Shown here: positions 56,597-64,000 of the stretch, piece after piece
How positions within the stretch are numbered: position 1 is the first letter of the stretch
How the letters are laid out: each line of letters starts with the position of its first letter
The notes under the pieces: generated by a model
Database searches by the model: none
Told to the model about the DNA's origin: nothing
Seen by the model: only the letters and a program-made list of their open reading frames with translations
DNA from: Mytilinidion resinicola
Taxonomy: Eukaryota; Ascomycota; Dothideomycetes; Mytilinidiales; Mytilinidiaceae
Direction of reading: 5' to 3'
Length of the DNA stretch: 64,000 nucleotides
NCBI RefSeq assembly: GCF_010093595.1
Contig: NW_022985438.1
Location: 1,264,785 to 1,328,784 of the forward strand
Position numbers and translations under genes: made by a program

Positions 56597-59462
56597 TCAA
56601 GTGCGCCCCAGATATGTCCAGCGCAGCGGTTGGTCGCTCGGTCCCAAGCCCCTCACCTTGACAACCTGTTCGTCGCCTGGGACGACGTCGATAGCACTGT
56701 CCGCCACCAGCACGCCTGTTCGTTCCTCGAACACTAAGCCCTTGGTGGGCCGTGCTGCCTTGATCGAGATGCTGTCTCCGCGGTGGTACACCTCCACCCC
56801 GCGGTCCTCGAAGCTGAGGTACTTGAGCGGCTGCGGCCAATCGACGTCGCGGGAGACCACATGGCCGTCGATCCATATCCTAGCCGCTAGGACGTGAGGC
56901 TCCTCGTGGATGTTGTCGATGGTCCCCGAGAGTACATCCGTAGTCCCGTTTGCCACAATGGTGATATCTTTCTTGGTGATGGATTCCTTAATTTCCTTGC
57001 CTGTCGCAACCGAGATGAAACGCAATTCCGCCGTCGCCGTTAGTTCGCGTGGCTGGCTGCTGGCAACCCACAATTCATAATCGCTCGTTTTGGGTACGCG
57101 AGCATGAACCACGCTCCAGTCGTGATGAGCTCTCTTCACTGCGACCGCCACGGGAGCTAGCACTCGCCGCATCGCATAATATGCTGGCTTCTTGCGCAGA
57201 AAGTAATCCACAATCGACCACGATGTGACGGGCCAGCAGTCGTTCAGCTGCCACACCAGCGCGCCACCGCACAATCGCTTCTGGCCCCACTGTCGTCGCC
57301 ATCCTCGGTATCCAAACATCAATGCCTCCGCTTGGGATAGCTGCGTCAGGTGGATAAAGCCCTATCGCCACACTCATTAGTACCCCTGTCACCACTCATA
57401 TCACCCGGCATAAGACGTAAGACCCACCTCTAGATCAGTCTGGGTCCTAAAATTCTCCACCAAATATGTTGCGATCCTGCGCTCGTGACCATCTGCTTTG
57501 TTATGGAAGTCTAACATGTGGGATTGCGGGTAAAGCTGCGTCGGATCCGTGCAATAGTACTTGATCGTCTCGATATGTGGGAAGGCCTCCATGCCGAACT
57601 CGCTATTGAAACGACCTCCTAGGGTATCGAAGATTTGGTACTTCTCTTGCGTGCCGTGCCATACTGAAGATATCGTCAGATTGCTAGGGTTTGGAGTAGG
57701 GAATACATGGCCTCGACTCACCATTCCACTGGTGCATATCGCCAACGGTTGTGTTCGACGTGATTAATCCATCTCCCCAAGGACTACCAGGATGGTATGC
57801 AACATGCGGGCTCTCCTGGGCGACCACTTCGGGTAGGATCTAAAAGGCACTTGTGTCAGAAAGGCCTCTTCTCGTGTAAGACGGCTACCCGGCGCATCCG
57901 CTTACCTTCTCGTAAATATATCTTGCAGGGAAGTCAGTCTTCAACCAGTTCTCCGGGTCCTTGTCCTCGTATTTATAAGTCAGATTGAACTGCTCCTGCA
58001 CTTGGTAATCCTCGTTGTTGCCAGCATATATGACGATGGCGGGGTGGTGGCGCAGCCTTGAGACATTTGCTACGCACTCGAGGCGGATGGATTCGAGGAG
58101 TTTAGGCCACGCCGGATAGTTGCCACAGCCAAACATGAAATCTTGCCAGACAAGGACTCCGAGCTCATCGCAGAGGTCGTAGAAAACGTCTTCCTCCCAT
58201 ATCCCGCCGCCCCAGATTCTAAGGTCGGTGATTAGGTACTTGAAATGATGAATAACCACTTCTTAAGCTTACCTGATCATGACTTGATACCCGTCGACCA
58301 TCATCTCAAGCCACTTACGATACTTCTCAGCCGTCACCCTTGGTGTGAAGCTGTCCGCGGGAATCCAATCAGACCCACCACAGAACACATCCACGCCATT
58401 GATGCGGAAGAAGAATGTTTTGCCAATGTAATCAGGCTGCTGAATAAGTTCTCCCTTGCGGAAACCAGTCCTGCGGGATGCAGAGTGCAGGTCAACCTCG
58501 CCGGTAGAGACTGTGGCAGTCACAGTGTATAAAGGCTGGGCTCCGTACCCATGGGGGTACCACAGCTGGGGATCATTGACGCGGAACTCTACCTTGGCTA
58601 CGCCATCACTATCGACGTCCGCAAAACCTTTGAAAACTACGGTGTCTTCAATGTGAGCTACGAAAGCCACGGTCTTGCCAGACTGCCCCTCCACCTTCGT
58701 CGTAATGATGCCGCTTGCAGCCTTCAGACTCGCATCCAACTCGTAGTCGATGCGGAGGTCCGAGATCCTAGATTGGTACGTCTCGAGGCGCACTGATCGC
58801 CACGGTCCGCAGGTATTCAGCACTGGGCCCCAGTCCCAGCCCCTGGCATTTGTCAGTACATCTAGCAGAGCTTCCCCTCAATTGGCACCCACCAATGATA
58901 TTGAGCCTTTCTGACCGCCAGTCGAGCCATGTCACCATTGAACCCCACCCATGTATGCTCCGCATGTGCTTCCTTAAGCTCAATTGCCCGCAACCTCGCC
59001 GAAGCAAAGTCGATCTCGAGGACGTTGTCCGGTCCAGGCTTCAGCTTATTTGTCACATCTATCCGGTGGGGTATGAACATGTTGTCGCTGGTGAGGATGG
59101 TCTCGCCATTGAGCTTGACCGTTGCAAAGGTGTCAAGGCCGTCGAAGGCCAGAAAGGTGACGGTGCCTTCCTGAGGGATGGGGCTCTCAGGGAGCTTCGT
59201 CCTGTAGGTCCACGACTTGTCCGCTACCCACTCCGCCTTGAGCTCATTGAACCCTAGGAAGGGGTCTGGGATCCTGTGCGAACGTCAATGGTTTGTATAT
59301 CCCCTCCTGGGCCCGGGCAACATACTTTCCATGGGCAATGAGGTCGAGGTGGACGTTGGTGGGGACGTGGGCAACAGGAAGCCAGGCATCGTCGGCAGTG
59401 TCGTCAGTTTGCTTGAAAGACCATTCAGACGTCAAGTCGTGCACTGCCAACGCTTGGGACAT
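56597..59462 (-). CDS. Beta-mannosidase B, glycoside hydrolase family 2
   Basis: Seven exons, complement of 59326-59462, 58893-59273, 58273-58842, 57906-58218, 57722-57839, 57428-57663 and 56597-57361; introns 50-66 nt; 839 aa, the usual size for fungal type-B enzymes. Blocks: VPTNVHLDLIAHGKIPDPFLG (N-terminal jelly-roll), HTWVGFNGD, QYHWGWDWGPVLNTCG, RIWGGGIWEEDVFYD, the acid/base Glu432 in AGNNEDYQ, the nucleophile Glu528 in NSEFGMEAFP, and CGGALVWQLNDCWPVTSW. It removes beta-1,4-linked mannose from mannooligosaccharide ends. No signal peptide is present, so it likely works inside the cell on imported oligomers. It lies directly upstream of the regulator, same strand. Confidence 0.95.
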
Positions 59463-61150
59463 GGTGTCAAAGCTGAGGAGTGCTCGAGGATGGTCCAGAA
59501 GCCAATGCGATGTTACGAGAGGTGTCGAACAGGCTGAACTTACGCTGCAGCTGTCAGACTACATATAGGCACCGTAGGCAATCAGTCAGTATGGACGCGG
59601 CACTGGAGACGACAGCACATCCGGAGCGATGGCTGCCGTTGGTGCTCCATCGAGACGAGCGGCGGCAGCTTGGCTGCGGAATACTCGATGGTGGATGAAG
59701 CTCTTTGAGCCCTCCGTTTCGAAGAGGGTATAGTGTTTGGCGGGCGCAGTGCCATCGGAGCAATTAGGTCAGGCTAACCTGACAGCGACTCCCTGGTCGA
59801 GCAGCAGGGACAAGGGCCACACGAGACGGGGACTGCGCTCCGTGGCCGCCCGTTGACGATGGCCTGTACAGCGGGAGGTGAGTGGTGGAAATCGAGGCCA
59901 TCGAGCTGCATTCGGCGCCCCAACGCGGGATCAAGCCACACGCGCGTCGCTCCGCCTGAGGAACAGCAGGTGGACGTCCTCCCAGGGTTTCCAGAACACC
60001 ACGCCGCCACCACAAATCGCCCTAGGCTCGCTGCAGGAATCTGCCGAGCAGCCGTTCGCCGTCTTCGAGAAGTCTGCACTGACACCTGCGCCGCTCGGGC
60101 CCTGTAGGTGTCACTTCTATGTAGCTTGCCCCGCCGTGATAGGTACATGTACGGCCCTCGATTTGATATCAACTGTTGACAGCGTGACGCGCAATACGGC
60201 TAGCCAGTAGAGTCACACGACGCCCTCGCTCGGTCAGTGAGCCTTCGGCACTTTACAGCATCGATCAAACCACACCTGTAGACCTGGTCCTATATCGTGG
60301 ATGGGGAGTCTCACCGAGCTCGCTGAGCAGGACCCTTGCTAGAGCTCCGTTGCCTGCCTTCATCCACAAGTCTTGTGCAACGGTGGACACGTCGTCGTCC
60401 TGAGATGAAGGTTGTATTGGCAATCTTGGAGGCGGTTACCTTCAATACGGGGCGAGTCGACAACAAGCAGACGCTTTGGAATCTATCAACAAGCATTCCA
60501 GAGGGTTGATGAATCAGCCTTTCCATTAGTTCTCTTCAGAAGGGCTGTCTTAGACGGTTCATCACTAGTGAGCTTCGCTAAGGTATCATTGTGCAGATGA
60601 GTGAGCATTATGTTGAGGGCTCGGAAGCCATGACGAGGCATCTCGAAGAGGTTTACCAAACAAGGACGGTAATATGTCATGCGAGCAACCGATTATACGC
60701 ATAATAGGTGTATCTAAGAGGTTTCTACGCACGATTTGTGCAGTCAAGACGGAAACAGTCATATTTACCCGGATGATGATGTTATTATGAGCACGTTGCT
60801 ATCCTCCCGAGCACGTATTACTCTACCTTCCCCGTCAAGAACCATCCGAGGCCGGTCGCGGCACTGCTGCCAGAAGCAAGTTTGTTCCTTGAGCTGAGTG
60901 GTCGTCTGTAGGGTTCGACTGAACAATACGCCTATAGTCCCTAAAATTCGGGTCGAACAAGGGATCGTGACGTAGTATGCAGATACCAACAGGAGATGTT
61001 GAACAGTAAATGGAACGCAAACAGGAAAACCCAACCCAGGGTATCTCAGAATGAAGGAGATCGGAAGAGCCTATCAGCGTATCGACGGCAGAGCGATGCT
61101 ACTGATGTCCACCGCAAGACTAGTTCAGGGACTGTATCACGAACCTGCCC
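59463..61150. other. Intergenic; beta-mannosidase promoter on the left
   Basis: About 1.7 kb. The left part is the beta-mannosidase promoter, with a CGG-N11-CCG site at 59622-59638. No gene is supported in the remainder. Confidence 0.45.
59622..59638. promoter_or_regulatory. CGG-N11-CCG site in the beta-mannosidase promoter
   Basis: The sequence cggagcgatggctgccg is a perfect inverted CGG pair separated by 11 bases, 160 bp upstream of the beta-mannosidase ATG. Neurospora CLR-2 is reported to prefer this type of spacing, and a CLR-2-like regulator is encoded next door. A single short palindrome can also occur by chance. Confidence 0.5.
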
Positions 61151-62477
61151 CTACGCGTGTCGCCCGTTTGTCTTCTTCCTCGTAATATGCCGTTTCTGGG
61201 GGCTGCCATTAGGATTTGGGTCGCCGTTATTAGGGTCTGGATTGCCATTAGGGGTGCTGCCGTTTTTCATTTGTTGAGTCGCCTCTCGTTCCGAACTGAG
61301 AATGGTGGTGGACCGGCCCCCAGGGCAGAAGATAACTTCGAATCCACCTCCACTTGGGGTCATGAACATTGAACTGGCGTCATCCAAGGCTGGCTACAGA
61401 TTAGCAACAGAGCGTTAGGAAGGGGTATTTCAGTTGAGAAGCATTGCTGCCCAGAGCAGAACGATTTCATACAAAGTGCACGCTTACCGTAACTATAGGC
61501 GTCAGGACAAACAGTCTTCGCCGCCTTGCCCCAGTCTCCAGCTTTGCAATTGCCACGCCCGTACTCTGGAGTATTGCAGCAGTAGTCTGGGGTATTGTAT
61601 TTTGCGCATGCAGAGAAGCATGGGTCGAACGCAGGCCGCTCAATGTTATCATCTGGGTAAGGATATACTCCATCTCCTGGCTTTTGAGGGGGGTTGAATT
61701 GCAGGTCCCACGGGCACCAGCGGGCAACATGTTGGTCGTCGACGTCTCGATCAAACGGCAAGGGATAAGAGCTATTCGTTCCGAGGAAGGTCTCGTAGCC
61801 GCTGGTATACGGGTCGTAGCCTGGCTCCCTCAGCTGGCCTACGGTTGCTACACATGAAGGGTTCGTAAGATTTGGCGGTATATCTTCCAGACTGTGGTTG
61901 GCAAGCGGTTGCATGACTACTGCCATTGGAAGGTTGTAGCCATCGACCAATGAGATGTCGTACCAGGTCTCGCCTCTGGCATCATCCAGATTGAACTCGG
62001 CAAGTGTAGCTGGAGTTTCTCCCTGAGTTCATGTAACGTTAGCCAAAGCCAGGAAGACAGAAAAAGCACAGCGAGACCTACCGTGACAATACAATTCAGA
62101 GCACTGTTACAGTCCCCGGTATAACATGCTTTGCCAGTACCGTTCGCGGAGGCAGTGCCCGCATCGTTGAAGGTACAGTTGGTTCTACCCCAGACACGCC
62201 CTCCCCAGTCCTCCGAAACGGTCTGATTTTTGGACTCTCCAGGCTGCAGCATAAAACCACCCTCCGAAGGGCCTGTTCCAGATTGCGTGGTGATTCCAGG
62301 CCAGATGTTTTCCCCGCAGTAATTTGTGACAATGATTGGTGTCATAGGTGCCTTTCTCTTAGCTTGCCTCGTGCTGAGCTTCCCAGCGTAGAGTTGATCC
62401 ATAACACGGTTGCCATTGGTAGCCGGCAACGTCAATCCTAGGATCAGGGCAACAGCCCGCATCGACTTCATCAGCAT
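61151..62477 (-). CDS. Secreted thaumatin-like protein
   Basis: Three exons, complement of 62082-62477, 61488-62022 and 61151-61389; introns 59 and 98 nt; 389 aa. An N-terminal signal peptide (MKSMRAVALILGLTLPATNG) precedes a short basic stretch KRKAP. Thaumatin features: VTNYCGENIWPGI, FMLQPGESKNQTV, WGGRVWGRTNC, TLAEFNL, YDISLVDGYN, PDYCCNTPEYGRGNC, then across the last junction YSYALDDASSMF and FEVIFCPGG. Many cysteines imply disulfide bonds, and NxS/T glycosylation sites occur. The last intron's acceptor is the AG of GCCAG; the AG four bases earlier would break the frame. A Pro/Asn/Gly then Lys/Arg-rich tail follows. Fungal members may be beta-glucan active. Confidence 0.9.
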
Positions 62478-63755
62478 GCTGGCTGATAGGTCGGGTATCG
62501 AGGCGTTCTAGAACGCGATAGGGTTTGTTCAAGGTTCCGCGGGAGCCGTTCAGGGTGATACGGCGGCTCGTCGCAAAGTGAAATAGGGAAAAGGACAAGT
62601 CAATGATTTTATAGGGAAGTTACGAAAAGGGATGGGAGAGTGTTGAGAGGTGTAGTGGGGACGGGAGAGAACGGCGACCCGCGCCGTAGAAGTTGGACGC
62701 CGATCATGAACGGGTGAAGTTGGCAAGCGCCGTGGAACTTGAGGGTTCGTGGTTGCGTTGCTCCAAGCTGTCCAGCTCCAGCAATCCATGATCGTCGCCG
62801 GACCTGGCAGTTACGTAGCTAAGAAAGGCAGGGACCCGGAGGCAGGCAGCCCGCCAATCGAACGGTGACGAAAATGCAACTCTAAAACGGCGCCTTATTC
62901 GTCGACATTCTGCTATTTCCATCCAGTGCCATCTATCTAGAACTCTTCCAGCTATCCCAACAAGTACACACCTCGACAGAAATAACTGCACTCCAATACG
63001 TCGACATGACTTACGTTTCTGACCTCGACTATCTCCAGGCTTCGGTTCTTTAGCTACACTCGACAAAAATCTGTGCAAATGGCGTGAGTCTCACTCAGTA
63101 CAAGTACAGATTGCACTTCAAAGATTGGACATCATTCCCAGATAATGTAGACAAAGCGGTTTATTTTCGCTTGTTCCTGGCTAGTCTCAACGGAGCTGTG
63201 CTATTTGCATGGTTCGCAGTTGGCCCAGGGTTGCGTCCAGAAATGCGGATCCAGTCTATTGAACCCGCCCGTAGCTTCTCCTACTCTTCTCCACATCTGG
63301 ATCTTAACTGGACTAATACAGCCCCATAGAAGGCTTGGTTTGACGCAAAAATCATACAGACTATCGAAATCACGATTGACTCCACATTCCAGGTGGAATC
63401 TAGCTCTAGCTCAACCAGATGGCCACGCAATCATTCAGATGATCGAGACTATGCTTTGCCTCGTGTTCTAGCTCTTCGGTAGCTAGGCAGAAACTCTGCA
63501 CGCTGTTAGGGCCCCATTTCCCTTCTACACGCTCCACCATATTCATGACAAGAGTGCATTGTTATTACGAGTCTATGCATCCAACATACAATAATATGGA
63601 CACACTAAACATAGCTTTCTGCTTCGACAGTAAACGCCCACACAGTGCATCCCAAAAAATACGGCTCAGCCAATACGAATAAGCCCCAGCTTACAAAGCC
63701 TTCAATCCTTTTCTCCCCGCATCTATTTTCAAAACATGGTATATCCAACTCAACC
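62478..63755. other. Intergenic, no gene seen
   Basis: About 1.3 kb between the thaumatin-like gene start and the 3' end of the GPI-type protein. ORFs here show no family features. Confidence 0.4.
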
Positions 63756-64000
63756 CTATAGCATAAAGAAAGCAGCAATACCCGCCCACGCAAGCCCTGA
63801 CAAGCCACTCCTGGCGGCGTCGGCAAAGCCTCCGGGCGCGGCGTTGACGGACTGCTGAGGGGGACTGGTTGTACTTGCGGCCGTGGCGGCACCGCCCGTC
63901 GCGCCCGCAACGCCCGATGGTGCAGCTGCCGTGGCGGTCGCGATAGTAGAAGCTCCACCGAGGACGGCTCCGGAACTAGATGCGGCGCCGGCGACATCGG
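63756..64000 (-). CDS. C-terminal end of a GPI-anchored-type surface protein, truncated by window edge
   Basis: The frame is open to the right edge of the window and ends at a TAG at 63756-63758; about 80 residues are visible. The translated end is Ala/Gly/Ser/Thr-rich (AGAASSSGAVLGGAST, AAPSGVAGATGG), then NAAPGGFADAARSG and a hydrophobic terminus LAWAGIAAFFML. A small-residue omega-site region followed by a hydrophobic tail is the usual GPI-attachment signal of fungal cell-wall and membrane-surface proteins. The rest of the gene, including any catalytic domain, lies beyond 64000, so its class (for example chitin- or glucan-active, CFEM) cannot be told. The window's longer ORF in another frame is a shadow. 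Confidence 0.65.
   Translation of the reverse strand, partial: DVAGAASSSGAVLGGASTIATATAAAPSGVAGATGGAATAASTTSPPQQSVNAAPGGFADAARSGLSGLAWAGIAAFFML

Noticed and set aside
61058..61070. Exact 13-mer agatcggaagagc, the core of a common Illumina adapter
   Set aside because: The bases after it do not continue into either adapter arm, and one chance copy is expected in a fungal-size genome. Probably coincidence; raw reads could confirm.

Overview
The window is a 64 kb piece of nuclear DNA from a filamentous ascomycete (Pezizomycotina). The evidence is many short introns (mostly 45-110 nt, GT-AG), intron-rich housekeeping genes, and fungus-specific families: a HET-domain protein, a Zn2Cys6 regulator with a fungal_trans domain, a GAF-type hybrid histidine kinase, a fungal MIF-like protein and 2EXR/F-box-like proteins. 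Dothideomycetes is my best guess from protein character, but that is inference. I see no tRNA, rRNA, CRISPR or plasmid features. Both window edges cut genes.

Layout. 0-4 kb: two tandem SRR1-like genes (the first cut by the left edge) and a HET gene. 4-9 kb: swc5 (SWR1 complex), a weak proline-rich ORF and a MIF-domain gene. 9-14 kb: a 12-exon hybrid histidine kinase with a 10-nt microexon. 15-20 kb: a 2EXR-like protein, a four-pass membrane protein and an intracellular LysM protein with a RING-like start. 20-26 kb: a growth-related block holding ribosomal protein uS8 (rps22), a histidine-phosphatase-family gene, ribosomal protein uL22 (rpl17) and fibrillarin (nop1); the last two share a 356-bp divergent promoter. 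27-31 kb: a MITE-like element just upstream of hsp104, which has a heat-shock element. 32-41 kb: a Spd1/Dif1-like ribonucleotide-reductase inhibitor with a PIP box, importin beta-1 (kap95, with one probable GC-AG intron) and a PP2C phosphatase. 41.9-43.3 kb: an unrecognised 448-aa protein. 43.3-46.8 kb: a gene-free stretch with a diverged array of about 14 units at a ~107-bp period, a second MITE-like element and a 22-bp tandem repeat. 46.8-51.5 kb: an RBM39/Rsd1-like splicing factor and fatty-acid 2-hydroxylase (scs7). 53-59.5 kb: a CLR-2/ClrB/ManR-like regulator beside a GH2 beta-mannosidase whose promoter holds a CGG-N11-CCG site. 61-64 kb: a secreted thaumatin-like protein and the C-terminal end of a GPI-anchored protein.

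How genes relate. Most neighbours are independent housekeeping genes. The two functionally suggestive pairs are rpl17/nop1 (ribosome production, shared promoter) and the regulator/beta-mannosidase pair (mannan or cellulose degradation). All splice models were derived by eye from donor/acceptor sites, reading phase and family continuity; no RNA evidence was available.
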